Part shown: positions 35,395 through 47,316 of the stretch, one piece after another
Layout: each line of letters begins with the position of its first letter
Numbering within the stretch: position 1 is the stretch's first letter
NCBI RefSeq assembly: GCF_932526225.1
Contig: NC_064035.1
Coordinates: 20,511,969-20,575,968, forward strand
DNA length: 64,000 bases
Source of the DNA: Nematostella vectensis
Lineage: Eukaryota > Cnidaria > Anthozoa > Actiniaria > Edwardsiidae
Direction of reading: 5' to 3'
Notes under the pieces: model-generated
The model's database searches: none
What the model saw: only the letters and a program-made list of their open reading frames with translations
What the model was told of the DNA's origin: nothing
Position numbers and translations under genes: made by a program

Positions 35395-35645
35395 CGACTC
35401 GAGCTTTCGTGACGCGATGTCCGTCCGTTCGTCCGTCCCTTGAAAGCATCGTATGACAACCAAGCTTGGCAGGTGTCATGTTTGTGTCAAGGGAAGTGCA
35501 AAACTGTGGTCACGTGATTGGTGACGTCATCGATGACGTCACTAGGAGCACAAATATGCTGACGTCATCAAAATAAAAAATATTTATATTTCACGAAGGA
35601 AACATCATTTGGCAACCAAACTCGATACGTGTCATGTAGGTGTCA
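35395..35645 (-). repeat. Satellite-like repeat with TGACGTCA palindromes
   Basis: This contains TGACGTCATCGATGACGTCA (35521-35540), then GCTGACGTCATC, ATATTTATATTTCACGAAGG, AAACATCATTTGGCAACCAA and a TGTCATGTAGGTGTCATAGG phrase. The same phrases occur, in reverse complement and in about three diverged copies, at 58440-58890. The palindrome includes the CREB/ATF core TGACGTCA. The adjacent run GTCCGTCCGTTCGTCCGTCC is also a simple repeat. Confidence 0.65.
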
Positions 35646-35664
35646 TAGGGGATGTAACGGCTTG

Positions 35665-36577
35665 TAAGGATTGTAAAGGTACGAGGAAGAGGCTTGTGAA
35701 GATACGAGGGAGAGGCTTGTAGGGATACGAGGGAGAAGCGTGTAGGGATACGAGGGAGAGGCGTGTAGGGATACGAGGGAGAGGCTTGTAGGGATACGAG
35801 GGAGAGGCGTGTAGGGATACGAGGGGGAGGCGTGAAGGGATACGAGGGAGAGCCGTGTGGGGATACGAGGGAGAGGCGTGTAGGGATACGAGGGAGAGGC
35901 GTGTAGGGATACGAGGGAGAGGCTTGTGAGGATACGAGGGAGAGGCTTGTGGGGATACGAGGGAGAGGCGTGTAGTAATACGAGGGAGAGGCGTGTAGGG
36001 ATACGAGGGCGAGGCTTGTGGGGATACGAGGGAGAGGCGTGTAGGGATACGAGGGAGAGGCTTGTGAGGATACGAGGGAGAGGCGTGTAGGGATACGAGG
36101 GAGAGGCGTGTGGGGATACGAGGGAGAGGCGTGTGGGGATACGAGGGAGAGGCTTGTGGGGATACAAGGGAGAGGCGTGTAGGGATAGGAGGGAGAGGCG
36201 TGTAGGGATACGAGGGAGAGGCGTGTAGGGATACGAGGGAGAGGCGTGTAGTGATACGAGGGAGAGGCGTGTAGGGATACGAGGGAGAGGCTTATAGGGA
36301 TACGAGGGAGAGGCGTGTAGGGATACGAGGGAGAGGCGTGTAGGGATACGAGGGGGAGGCGTGTGGGGATACGAGGGAGAGGCGTGTGGGGATACGAGGG
36401 AGAGGCTTGTGGGGATACAAGGGAGAGGCGTGTAGGGATAGGAGGGAGAGGCGTGTAGGGATACGAGGGAGAGGCGTGTAGGGATACGAGGGAGAGGCTT
36501 GTAGGGATGCGGGGGAGAGGCTTGTAGGGATACGAGGGAGAGGCTTGTGGGGATACGAGGGAGGGGCTTTTAGGGAT
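35665..36577 (-). repeat. Minisatellite, 23-bp unit, about 40 copies
   Basis: The unit is GATACGAGGGAGAGGCGTGT plus AGG. Variants are CTTGT for CGTGT, GGGG for AGGG and occasional ATACAAGG. A block of about ten units is duplicated (compare 36120-36200 with 36365-36440). The open frames of Pro/Ser/Leu repeats on the minus strand are artefacts of the 69-bp codon period. Confidence 0.95.
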
Positions 36578-36582
36578 ACGAC

Positions 36583-36660
36583 AGGTGCGTTCCCAGGATT
36601 GTCCGAGGGGAGGGGGGGGTTGCACAGTCATAGGTATCATATGGAAAAGGTTGTTATGCG
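36583..36660 (+). repeat. Dispersed poly-G-flanked repeat, copy 2 (partial)
   Basis: AGGTGCGTTCCCAGGATTGT, then a G run, then GCACAGTCATAGGTATCATA and TGGAAAAGG match copy 1 at 34448. The copy ends early and abuts the 23-bp minisatellite. Confidence 0.65.
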
Positions 36661-36829
36661 TGCTTTGAAATACGCTCGAATTTGAAAAAACAAATATTTT
36701 TTTAGATTAAACAACAACATAAATATACATACAGTAAGTATACATATACATGTATGTATAATAAATTGAATGTATGCTGGCTCCTCTTTTAGGCAGTGCC
36801 TAAATCTATATTGGCTTTGTATTTTTAAA

Positions 36830-36995
36830 AGGATATAAGTGACAAGATATAAGAGACAGGATGTAAGAGACAAGGTATATGAGACAAGATATCTAAGGAA
36901 GAAGACATCGGTATAAGAAAAGGAAAGAGTCAGAGATTGTATAGAGACGGCCTAAGCCGTGTGAACTAGCGTGAGGTAAGGCTATTATAAAACAA
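36830..36995 (-). repeat. Dispersed repeat, copy 2 of 2
   Basis: The reverse complement matches the left edge of the window (25-240): CTTACCTCACGCTAG, GATGTCTTCTTCCTTAGATA, and TGTCTCTTACATCCTGTCTC. No coding content was seen. Confidence 0.55.
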
Positions 36996-37114
36996 GAATT
37001 ACATCCAAACACCACCAGTGACTTTTTTCGAGATGTTGTTTTAAGAGCTTTCTTATGTAATGTTTATCCTATCATGACAATACCATTACACTTTTCTTAT
37101 CAATTTTTTTTCAG

Positions 37115-38836
37115 ACTTCAGTGACGAGGGCGAAGTGCTTGAAGACGTGATGAAACTTTCTCCGCAGCCGAAACAAACTGCGCAAGAAACATCTAAGGGT
37201 GGGGTGGGTGAGTCATGGCTCAAACCTATGCCTACCATCACTCGGCATTTGTTCGGCGCACCTTCGGGTGTTCGGTCAAAAGACTCCCCAACAAGGACCT
37301 AGAATTGTCAGCTCAGGATATTTTACATATATTTTTTTTAAATCGCGAAAATAAAGTAACGCGAAAAGTAAGTGTCGTGAAAATTGGGATGCGCGAAAAT
37401 TAAGTGACTACACAAAATGCCTTTATATATTTAAATGTTAACCGTTCAATAAGCTTTGTCCATTAAGTCCTCTAGTTCGTCTTTTGCCTTTAATTCTTTA
37501 AGAACTGCACTTGTACAATCATGAAACATCCCATTCCACAGGTTCTTTGTAGTTCTGTTCGACGAAGGCCTTCCTCTCTATTTATGCAACGAGCATAGAA
37601 TACTGTTCCTATCCATCGGTATGGAGTGCCGTAAGACCTGGTGAAATACCGTTCTGAACTTACGGAGAAAGCGTGGGATCACTTATATCTTCGGGGAAGT
37701 GCCACCTCTAGACCCCTACCCTACTCCTTTTAAGTAATGTAAATGTAGTGCCGTAAGGAGATGAGTTAGACAATTCTGAACTGTATTTAAAGATTTTTAT
37801 GGAACTAAATTTAGGCCATGCATGCATGTTTTTGCTGCAGTTTTGATGATTAAAGCACATTTTAATTCTACTTGTTCTGCTTTATTTTACAGTACAAAAA
37901 ATATAAATTGACCTGGTTTTTACTAAAATAGCAAGCTTGTGAAAATTAGTGTCGCGAAGTATCGCCTTCTCAAAATCGCGAAATTTGGACCTCGCGAATA
38001 TAAAGAGTAACCATGTAATCAAACAGATTCACGATCCAATTGGACAATGAACAAAAACATTAGTGGGACGCGTAACATTTCTTATATCAAGCAACTGAGC
38101 GCCTGACACACAGGGACGTTAGCAAAGCGATTTCGTGGAAGACCACACTGAACATCTATTCTTTGTGACAGGGGGTAGGGTGGGTGCCTAACGTACACGT
38201 GACCTATACGGATGCTCGTAACGATTTTTAGCGCCAGCCAAACGAAAGTCATTAAAGTGCAAGCAGAAGGCATATCACATTTATCTTCTTATTTTGTATT
38301 TGGCCTGGGGTTTTCCCAAGAAAAGTTTTAAATTCCACACTTATATCCCCCCCCCCCCCCCACGACCACCATCACCTCACACAATAATGATTGCTCCCTT
38401 TCATGCAGCGTTTACAAGATTGCCTCGTTCTCGCGCCTTGTTTCGCTGACCTTGACACTCTGGGTTCCCGAGAATGGATTACTATGTAATGCTGCTTTTT
38501 TTTTTAGCGAACTCGAACAATCATCGCGCGCGGGGAGCTAATGTTGTGTGCCCGGGCAAATTTTCTGGCATAATGCAAAAAGGGTGCTTCTTATGTTGAT
38601 ATGATCACCGCGGAATAGACAACAGTCTCAAAAACAGTCGGGTATGTCTGCAATGCCATCAAGGCATGCTTGAATTTTATGCATTTGCTTGCATCTCGTA
38701 GGGGCAACTCCCTGGTTTAAGCTGTTGCTTGGATGGTTATCGCCAGACTATTTTGCTGCTCGCCGCTTGCAACGGTACGATGCTTTGAGTTACTGGTGGA
38801 ATAACAGTTGGTCACAACGCGAAGGGTTTCCTGAAG
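37115..38836 (+). CDS. Two internal exons of an unrecognised gene
   Basis: Exon A (37115-37207) follows a polypyrimidine tract ending TTTTTTTTCAG and precedes GTGAGT. It encodes an acidic stretch, FSDEGEVLEDVMKLSPQPK. Exon B (38702-38836) follows CATCTCGTAG and precedes GTAAGT. It encodes a tryptophan-rich stretch including WFKLLLGWLSPDYFAARR and YWWNNSWSQREG. Both junctions agree in phase: exon A ends in phase 1 and exon B begins with the two bases that complete a Gly codon. Upstream exons, the start and the stop were not found, so the gene is partial at both ends as seen here. I do not recognise the family. The phase agreement makes a real gene likely. Confidence 0.5.
37325..38010. repeat. 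Dispersed element rich in CGCGAAAATA, copy 1
   Basis: Blocks here match 51537-51960: CGCGAAAATTAAGTGACTAC, then ACCGTTCAATAAGCTT, then TTTTTATGGAACTAAATTTA and AAGCACATTTTAATTCTACT. Both copies begin and end with TCGCGAAAATAAAG-type phrases, suggesting short inverted ends. This copy lies in the intron between exons A and B of the unrecognised gene. Confidence 0.6.
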
Positions 38837-41243
38837 GTAAGTATCATGACAAAACTTTTGTTAGCATAACAATTTTGCCAAATTATTAATTATAACGAAA
38901 CAACAATATCAACTTTACGCCATAGCCTTTCGCAGGGGAAAGTATTTGATAATCTAAATGGCGCGCGGGCAATGAAGTTTTTTATTAATAAACCAAAAAC
39001 CTCTTTCCATTTAAAACAAGTTCTCGATTTTCAAAGTTAAAATTATGTGTTGTTAAGAAGGGCGGGCCCACTGTCTATATAGCATAGACTAGCAAACGGA
39101 TTCTACATGCCCACATACCATATTCAAACAGTATACTGTTGCAGTTTAATATTGATGAAGATTTCCAAAAATATTCGGCCGTATAAAGTCCTTGTCTAAC
39201 ATATGAACATAGTTTGGCCTTACACTTTCTTTATTCTATAACAAAGTTCGATTTCCTCAACTAGATAACTACGTTTTGCTCCAGAAATAACGATACGATG
39301 CTAATAGCCGGCGAATTATAATAATTCTGTGAGTTTCTCGGTGAGTTTCGAGAATCTGGATTGCTTTATCTTTGTATGTCGAATTTTCGTTCTCCAGCCT
39401 CAAACTTCGCTCTCCAACAACCACTCAACCAACAGGCGACGTCTTGGGAAGCTTCAAGGGCACTTTTTTTTTTTTTGCTGGCTAGGAAGATGTTAGACCC
39501 CTCGGTTGCTGGGGAAAATATCGTCCCGAATGGTTCTGCTGGCAAATTTGTGGAGTCTAATTCGTTGTGCTTGGGATATTTTTGGAGGTACTGGGGCGGT
39601 TGCTTGAAAAAAAAATCGTCCCACCGGTTATACGGGCAATTATTCATGTGCTGAGATGCCTAACCACTGCTGGATGGGAAAAAAAGGAATGGTCTCTCCT
39701 GGGAAAAAGGAACCAGAACATTTTTTTCCCAGCAACATTTAAAATGGATATTTTCGGCATCAGAACATTTTCAAACAACGAAATATGCCACTTTTAACGT
39801 GTATTGACTCAATGTCGTGCGCAATAAAAGCCGTGCTAGCATCGCATTATCCGTCGCCGTTAAATCTAGGCGTCTAATGCGTCTGCTTGCATAGGAATCA
39901 GGGTCGAGCGTTGAAGCATCCAGCTAGAAATCTAACGTCTTTTTCTTTGTAAAATTGCATGTTTTGACACTTCGAACTCCCCGGGAATCTTAACACGATA
40001 ACGATGATATTCACCACAAGAAAGTGTCATATTCTATATTTATTATTTTTTCTGACTTACAAGTATCCCACAAGCATCTTAAGCGTATATAGTTTATAAA
40101 AACACTCCTCTGCCAAGAAATACTATAATAACATATATAACCATACTCGCCTCTCTGTATCAGTTCGTAAAACAGTCATAAACCTTCGATAGGCAACTAA
40201 TACTGACTTCAAGCATTCTTTAGGCAATCTTGAGATTGCAAGTACTATGTTCTACGCTTTTTAAATAGTACATACTTGGCTTCGGTTGGATTAAAATTGC
40301 GTATTTAATAGTACAAATTATCAACATTTTTTTGTCACGCCTTGCAGATTCCGCAGAGTAATAAGCTTATCAAAGCACATGCGATTAGTGGCTGCGTTAT
40401 CCGCGCCTGGCGCCGAGACACATTTGGGCTTTGCACGGAGACCAGAACGGTAATCTACACCGTTCTATCGCGAAATATCAAAACAATACAGAAATCACCC
40501 TCTAAGGACATCTCCTTATAAAGGATAGAAGTTCCATATCCTTTCTCAAATTAGACTGTGTCCTTATAGTAATGGTATCATAATGTATTACTAATTTGCG
40601 TAGATTAATTATTTAAAGTTCATAGAACCTTTCGTAAAATCATCCTGTCTAAAAAGGGAAAGAAACGGGTTGTTTTTTTAACATATCCGAATTTGAGGAT
40701 TTTTTTTCTCGTTTTTACAGCATCAGAACGCGCCAAAAAATACCTGAGGGTATTGTTTCATTTTCTCGCGTTAAATACGTCATGATCTAAATAACTCCCT
40801 CCCTGACGCTTGCTAGAGATGGGCAACAACTTTCTGGAACAAATAGTGTAAGTGTAATTGTTTACTAATAAGAACCATTCCCTCGATCTACGTCCAACAT
40901 CAGTATACGCTATGCTTATCCACAGAACAAAGTGCATATACCAATTTCTCAGAGGGGCATGAAGCAACAACCCTTACAAGGTCACGTGTCCCAAACTTCG
41001 TGTGTTTGAAATCGAGATTCCGAGAAGGTTATCAATTTCAAATAATCTAGAGATACGATGGAACCCATTACTCGAAGATTGAGAACTCGAGGACTTGCTG
41101 CCCGCATAAACTAGTTAGGAGTAATATATTTACTCGCATTTCGCGCAAGAATTGATTCTTAGTTCATTTGAATGGAATTCTGTTTATCAACCCAGCGTTA
41201 AGCATTATTCACCTATTTTTTGTCCTTTCCACAGATTAAGCTT
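38837..41243. other. Non-coding or unrecognised, between two gene parts
   Basis: No exon could be firmly assigned. A possible acceptor at about 40347 (CACGCCTTGCAG) opens a 58-codon frame with no domain, so it is not called. The stretch 39635-39730 is a dispersed repeat. The 3' exons of the plus-strand gene at 37115 may lie here or beyond. Confidence 0.35.
39635..39730 (+). repeat. Dispersed repeat, matches 23440-23550
   Basis: ATGCCTAACCACTGCTGGAT, then GGGAAAAAAAGGAATGGTCT and AAAAAGGAACCAGA match the reverse complement of 23440-23550 with moderate divergence. Confidence 0.55.
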
Positions 41244-42368
41244 TCAAGACTCTGGCATTCGAGTATCTGTCGAGTATTCGTGAATTGTTTCATCTGTAGC
41301 ACCAATTCCCCGCCTATACGGAGCTTGCGATACCTTTTGAACAGGAGTCGCGTCAAAGTTCAAACTGACAACAGCCGCGTGCTCAACCTGAGCCCCAGGC
41401 CCCACGAACGACACTGCGTACGACACAGGTGGCCCAGGTGGAGCGGAAGATTGTACCACTGTGTCTTCTGTGACCTGCGCGTAGGTGACGTTTGCGGGAG
41501 GACTTTGCAGGATTGCTTTGGTTGGACTCGCGTCAGCGGCAACGCACATCAGCGGTTTTACCTTATCCTCAGTGAATGAAAACTGGCCAACAGGCATGCC
41601 AGTAAACCCACCTCCTCTTTCCGGCGATTCCAGTTTGGTTTTCGCCTCCAGTTCGGCCCGTAAGGAGTTATTCACGCGCGTCTTCCCTGTCGCCATGCGT
41701 TTTAACATCTGTTTTCGGTTGCAGAACCAGACTCGTACAGTGACCGGCTCCAGGCCTAGTTTGGACGCGATCTGCGCGATCTCGGATGATGACGGCTTCG
41801 GGTTTTGCTCAAAGTGGCTGATAAGTAACCTCAGCGCTTCATTTGAGAAGGACGTGCGCCGCTTGCGTTTCTTGCAAACGCGAAGCCCTTTAGAGCACTC
41901 GAGTTCTTTCTGTTCAATCCAAGATTGCATAACAGGTTTCATTTTCTCCGCAGCTTTCAGCCCGAGGTTCTTGGACTCGAAACGCGAGATAAACGACTGG
42001 CTGTACGAGGGACCGTTTGTCCGCGACAGCTCAAAACCCACATCCTCCTGCGTGTAGCCAAGCGCAATACGGCGCGTCCGAAACGACTCGATAAAGGACT
42101 TCATCTCCTGATTCAGCACCTGGTCTGACAGGATACCGAAGCGCGACTGGGACTTACTCGAGGTTGGCGTGGTCGGGGTGAGGGGTACTCCGCTACCTTC
42201 GGAAATGGCGGAAGGGGACATGTTCGGGGAAGGAGATTCGTCTCCTCGCCGGATGCGGATGTGGGTGACTGACGGGGAGGCGGCGCCGGTGAAGGTGCTA
42301 AACACGGGGGAGTCACCGCCGTCCTGTGGGGTCAGCGGTGTCTGAGAGGAGTACGCGAATGCAGACAC
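41244..42368 (-). CDS. POU-homeobox transcription factor, last exon
   Basis: The exon begins after the acceptor TTGATTGACAG and encodes 374 residues, then a stop. There is no ATG at the exon start (it opens with GTG), so the N-terminus lies in an upstream exon to the right that I could not identify. A Ser/Pro/Thr-rich region (about 1-80) precedes the POU-specific domain (about 82-155), which includes RRIALGYTQEDVGFELSR and NGPSYSQSFISRFES. The linker is short. The homeodomain (about 166-225) has KKRKRRTSF and the recognition helix VRVWFCNRKQ, with the Cys typical of POU homeodomains. The NGPSYSQS insertion resembles POU class VI, but other positions are divergent, so the class is open. The protein should bind octamer-like DNA and regulate transcription. 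Confidence 0.85.
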   Translation of the reverse strand: MSAFAYSSQTPLTPQDGGDSPVFSTFTGAASPSVTHIRIRRGDESPSPNMSPSAISEGSGVPLTPTTPTSSKSQSRFGILSDQVLNQEMKSFIESFRTRRIALGYTQEDVGFELSRTNGPSYSQSFISRFESKNLGLKAAEKMKPVMQSWIEQKELECSKGLRVCKKRKRRTSFSNEALRLLISHFEQNPKPSSSEIAQIASKLGLEPVTVRVWFCNRKQMLKRMATGKTRVNNSLRAELEAKTKLESPERGGGFTGMPVGQFSFTEDKVKPLMCVAADASPTKAILQSPPANVTYAQVTEDTVVQSSAPPGPPVSYAVSFVGPGAQVEHAAVVSLNFDATPVQKVSQAPYRRGIGATDETIHEYSTDTRMPES

Positions 42369-42798
42369 CTGTCAATCAAATCATGCTTATTCAAATGCAC
42401 GACTTCACACAATGACATGACCTCTGTTCGCAGGAAATCTATTGCATGTAAGTCAATCGTGTTGCATCGTTTTGCCTGCACATGAGTTAGCTAGTCAAGT
42501 GTGATATCGCTCCCTACCAAGTCCGCATTCCTTCACGATAACAAGCTTAAAAAGTTAGCGCAAGCCCATTTTAAGCCGATACGTTAAGTTTAAGTGAGCC
42601 CCATGCTGTATCCCCGCATTGCCACTTTCCAGGCGGCGATTTCCTTCATTTCTTATTACATCTGCCATTTAGATAGGTAAGGAAGGGAAGGGAAGGGGAG
42701 GGAAGGAGATTAGGGCCAGTACACCTCACACCGGGTTTAATCAAGAAGAGAGAAAAAAAAAGATAACACGCAAACAAGATCCTGTCATTTTTGCTTTA
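42369..42798. other. Upstream of the POU exon, no exon seen
   Basis: This is probably POU intron. A purine-rich GGAAGGGAAGGGAAGG run lies near 42680-42705. Nothing else was recognised. Confidence 0.4.
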
Positions 42799-43094
42799 CT
42801 GTCGAATCCGTTGTATCGCGACCCGCGTTTTAAAAACACGATTCGTTTTGGTTTTCTGTTCCGTCAGTTAAACCATTCTGAGCCAATCGGAGTCTCGCTT
42901 TGTGCACTTCCCTGGCTATCCTCTGGACGAAAACCAAACAGTGTTGCGACAGTAAGTCAGGCAACTGCACTAGGCTAGAAAAGGCAAGATCTGATTGGCT
43001 TAGAATAATTTGACTGGCGGAACAGAAAATCCCAAAAGACAAAAACAAATCGCTGTTTTGAAAATGCGGCGTCGCGATACAACGGATTCGACAG
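42799..43094. mobile_element. MITE with long TIRs and TA target, Tc1/mariner-like
   Basis: The ends CTGTCGAATCCGTTGTATCG and their inverted copy at 43075-43094 match perfectly over at least 24 bases. Similarity of the arms continues with indels for about 100 bases each, through GTTTTCTGTTCCGTCAGT and AGCCAATC. TA flanks both ends within TTTA/TAAA. The element is 296 bp and has no transposase. The TA target suggests Tc1/mariner-type mobilisation. Confidence 0.75.
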
Positions 43095-43560
43095 TAAACT
43101 AAAATACATATTTGAAAGAAATGGTACATCTAACATGATTCATAGGGAAGGTCTAAGGAAGATGGCAGGGCCGGTAAACCCCCTCCCCCTAAAAGCTGAA
43201 GACAAGGAAGGGTATTTCATACCTGGTTTATTGGCGAGCTGGCCACTCGTGTCTGCATGTGCGAGGACTGTTGGGGCTGCGTGCCTGGAATTAAAAGAAC
43301 GCTGGTATAAGAACAAAGGAAATTACCAGAGGAGTGGATAATGCAAGTTAATGTCAAGCTCAATTTTTGGGTTGTTAGGTTCACGTGACCATGGAATTGA
43401 CCGAAGTGTACAGCTGGTGCAAACTGCGCAAGCGCAAGGCAACATTGCTGGCGCCGCCTCGCTCGGTTGGACACAAGACAAAGACAATATTGGCGAAGCA
43501 CCTCAGAGCAGTTTGCGACGTGGTGTGCAACAGCACATTGTTGGGCCGATGGGCGGTTTT

Positions 43561-44142
43561 TCTAACCAAGATGGCACAGTACTAACCAAGATGGCACAGT
43601 ACTAGCCAAGATGGTACAGTACTAACCAAGATGGTACAGTACTAACCAAGATGGCACAGTACTAACCAAGATGGTACAGTACTAACCAAGACGGTACAGT
43701 ACTAACCAAGATGGTACAGTACTAACCAAGATGGCACAGTACTAACCAAGATGGTACAGTACTAACCAAGATGGTACAGTACTAACCAAGATGGTACAGT
43801 ACTAACCAAGATGGTACAGTACTAACCAAGATGGCACAGTACTAACCAAGATGGCACAGTACTAACCAAGACGGCACAGTACTAACCAAGATGGTACAGT
43901 ACTAACCAAGACGGCACAGTACTAACCAAGATGGCACAGTACTAACCAAGATGGCACAGTACTAACCAAGATGGCACAGTACTAACCAAGATGGCACAGT
44001 ACTAACCAAGACGCCACAGTACTAACCAAGATGGTACAGTACTAACCAAGATGGTACAGTACTAACCAAGATGGCACAGTACTAACAAAGACGGCACAGT
44101 ACTAACCAAGATGGCACAGTACTAACCAAGATGGTACAGTAC
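43561..44142 (+). repeat. Minisatellite, 20-bp unit, about 29 copies
   Basis: The unit is CACAGTACTAACCAAGATGG. It alternates between GGCACAG and GGTACAG forms, with rare GACGG and GACGCC variants. The array is very regular and looks recent. Confidence 0.95.
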
Positions 44143-47100
44143 CAAGGGTGTTGAGCGTATCACGTCAGGCTCATTTGGGCTATAACTACTCCTAGTTCTA
44201 ACCCTGGGAGCACTTATTCGACTAGCGTCAATCAAACATGGCACTTTTGCTACAAACAGGGCCAAAGACCAGAAAAATCTGGTGCTAGTTCTAAAAGAAT
44301 CAGTGTTCTGAATAGGAGGACAATTTTTATCTATTACATCTATTAGTAGAATATAGTAATGTCCCAAATACTTTTGATCGTGAAACTGCTACCCTCCCCT
44401 ATTAAAAAAATTGTCGTTTACCGTCGGCATACTTCGATGGTCCAACGTCTATTTTACTATTGGGCAATGTCACTTGTCAGACATGTTTTTCATTGAGAGC
44501 ACAGGGTCAGTTTATAGGTGAATCAGTCTTTCTTTGGAGAGGTTTTATGATCGCGCGACTCAAGGGGCCAAGACCTCGCGGTTTGCGAATACATTATAAT
44601 GATCCACACACTGGATCTCTCATTTATAACAACTCGTCATAGAAATGAAAGGAATGGGTAAGGGAATGGTAAGTTATCTCCCGGCCAAACGATGGTAGAG
44701 TAAAAAATATCTAGTAAAGAATCTTAGATTAAAGCCATGAAACTAGCTGACAGCACTATATTCGCACTACTATATTGGTCAAACAAAAACAAAAGGGAAT
44801 TTAGAGTATATGAAAACAGAGTAAAATTTAACAAGAAGGAAACTACAAGAAGGAAACTAACATGGAAGCCATTAAACTAACTGAAAACACTAAAACATTC
44901 TGGTCACATTAAGAAAGTAAAAATTAACTAGAGGTTTAAATACATGAATTTAGCTGACAACTACAATATTCCGTCCGGACGTATAAACGAAAAGGTAGTT
45001 TGGTTACACTTTTTCTAAGAATTCACTAATCTCAATGAAAGATAGCCAGATCTAAAAGGGGAAAAGGGCGGCGAGGTTGGATTTCTTTAATCCGGCGACC
45101 AATCAGCTACGGAAAATAACATTAGGAATTTCACTTACACCGACACGCGAAATAAATTCTCATAAGTGGTTAACAAACATCGGCGTACCTGCCTTTAAGC
45201 CAGTTAAGCCCGGGCCTTACCACCCCCTCCCCCTGGCGGCCAAAAAATGGGTCATTTCTTATTAAATAATCTTCAAATCCTATGCTTTCTCCATATGAGA
45301 CCTATGACTGCGCACCCGCCTCAGCCAATCCTTGGTACGCGCCTGCAAAATTTTTGGACAATATTTTTAAAGGTACTGCAAAGAAAAATAAACTGAAATA
45401 CAAAACTAATCATTATATAAAATACTCCCGAAACACATTTTCTAGCGTGGTTCCTAGCCGTAAAAAGAACAATTTCCACCGATAAAACAAAACTACTTCT
45501 TACATTGGGAACCAGCGACCTTTGCGGGCGCTCCATCGCAGGTCCCAGTGGTCCGTGTGGGCGTTTACCCGCAGGTCCCAGCGATCTTTGCGGGCGTTAA
45601 CCCGCAGCTTACTACCGTAGTTTTCTTTCGTGGTTGAAAAAAGGAAGCACCCTAATAATATGTACTGTTAATAAACGAGCTATCGGCTTTTATACAGTTA
45701 TAATAAACGAGCTATTGTTTTTATCGGGTTTTTACCTATTGACCCCTTAACCGGCCTTGAGAAGTACCCACAACCTAAAAAATTCAAAAATGCAAAATAA
45801 ACACAACAAGATGAAGATACTCAGGCGTCAGTCCAAGGGATTAATGCATCCAACCAAGGTGATAGCAACTACTCTTAAGTAAAAAAATAGCACAGGTTCT
45901 TTGACAAATTTCAAATCGAACAAGGAAAAAAGAGCAGATTCACCCCTCTCAACGAGGGGAGGGCCAGTCAACACTCCTCTCCCCAAAGTCAGATGTTTTT
46001 TAGTCTTTTTGAAGTATCTCTAGAAGTCTTTTCACCCCAAAGCCAAACAAATCAATTCCAGGTCATACAAACCCAGAATAGCAGTGTAAACAATTTTGGA
46101 ATTAACTTTGTTTTAGAAAAGACAGCATTAGGAGAGCTGTGGTGATTCATTGGAAAATTATTTTCTCATCCAGGCAAAGGCAAAAAAGAAAAAATCATCA
46201 TGAATCCACCTTTGCTTGCAAACATCCATAAGCACAGCACTCAATTATGCCCCAATAGACTTCATGGTGTCCTAGGACACTCTCCCAATATGCTTATAGC
46301 TGTATTTTCGAAAATACAAGCAACCATCAACTTGTGCTCGCTTCAGCACAACGACGAGGGATTAAAAGTGGGACCTCAAAGCATTGTTGGAAAGCTAGGA
46401 TAGCGATGACTAGGTGCAGCGGTGTTTGACTTTGACGGGCTTTATCAAACTCAAAATAGGGGGAGGTATCTATTTTCAGTCTGTTTTTTGTGAATTCAGT
46501 TCAAAAATAGCCAGAAGTCAATGAGTTAATAAACGAGCTATCGGCCTTTATCAGGTTTTAATAGACTAGCTATTGGCTTTGATCGGGTTTTAATAAACAA
46601 GCTATTGGCTTTTACCGGGTTTTCAGATCACTGAGGGACGATAGCCCTGAGGGAGCAAATTTTTGGTTTTCATGCATGCAATAATTTGATAAAGTTTCAT
46701 TTTTCATTTGTTTGTGATTGACATCATCAATAGGCTAACTTCATTAGTATTCCTTTTATACAAGTACTAATGAAGAATAGTTTCTGTAGTATAAAAAGCC
46801 ATTCTCCTGACCAGATCTTCTCACCTGATGGCAAAACGGCTAATGAATAATAAATGAGTTTTTAAGTACTTAAAATAGTACTGTCGATAAACTTTACACA
46901 ACTGTATAAAATTATTCGTAAACATTCTACAAGAACCAAAAGAGTTACCCAATTTAGTAACATTTAACTTTTAAGATACATATATCAGCATTACGGATTT
47001 ATTATACATTACATAAACAAATACTATACTTGAAAAATATTCATTATACAATTGAGACAGTCCTTACAACAACGTAACAAAGTTAGCTTATGATGATTAA

Positions 47101-47316
47101 TGAAAATTTTTTATCAAAACAGCTGCCCAGAAATCTAAAAAAAACTTGAAATGTTACATAGAAAAATATGGTTTTATTCTCTTCTTCGATAAACAAAAAA
47201 TTACAAACATAAACTTTAATCTATACTACTAAAAGGTTTTAACAAAAATTATTTTTAATTATACTTTAGCCAATATCAAAAAGAGAACAAAAGCATATAT
47301 TTATACAGTTCTTGAG
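44143..47316. other. Intergenic with several small tandem repeats, no gene seen
   Basis: No exon was recognised. Small repeats are present. A diverged unit with TAGCTGACAxCAxxATATTC occurs at about 44740, 44870 and 44950. A 33-bp unit (GGTCCCAGCGATCTTTGCGG) is present three times at 45508-45610. A unit of about 31 bp (TAATAAACGAGCTATCGGCT) occurs at 45668-45735 and again at 46528-46622. The stretch 46700-47280 is AT-rich. Confidence 0.45.
45221..45346 (-). repeat. Dispersed poly-G-flanked repeat, copy 3
   Basis: On the minus strand it reads GCAGGCGCGTACCAAGGATT, GGCTGAGGCGGGTGCGCAGT, CATAGGTCTCATATGGAGAA and then AGCATAGGATTTGAAGATTA, as in the copy at 34448. It ends in a C-rich run on the plus strand. 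Confidence 0.7.

Noticed and set aside
35591-36640. Pro/Ser-rich 349-codon frame that looks like a mucin or extensin
   Set aside because: The 23-bp unit gives a 69-bp codon period without stops. It is an array artefact.
39361-39654. 97-codon open frame with an overlapping antisense frame
   Set aside because: It ends in a stretch shared with 23440-23550, so part is a dispersed repeat. No protein family was seen.
40348-40521. Possible exon after CACGCCTTGCAG
   Set aside because: The frame is open for 58 codons, but there is no family similarity and no good donor. The link to the gene at 37115 is not supported.
43385-43605. Small overlapping open frames before the 20-bp array
   Set aside because: Several frames are open by chance and run into the array. 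No motif was seen.
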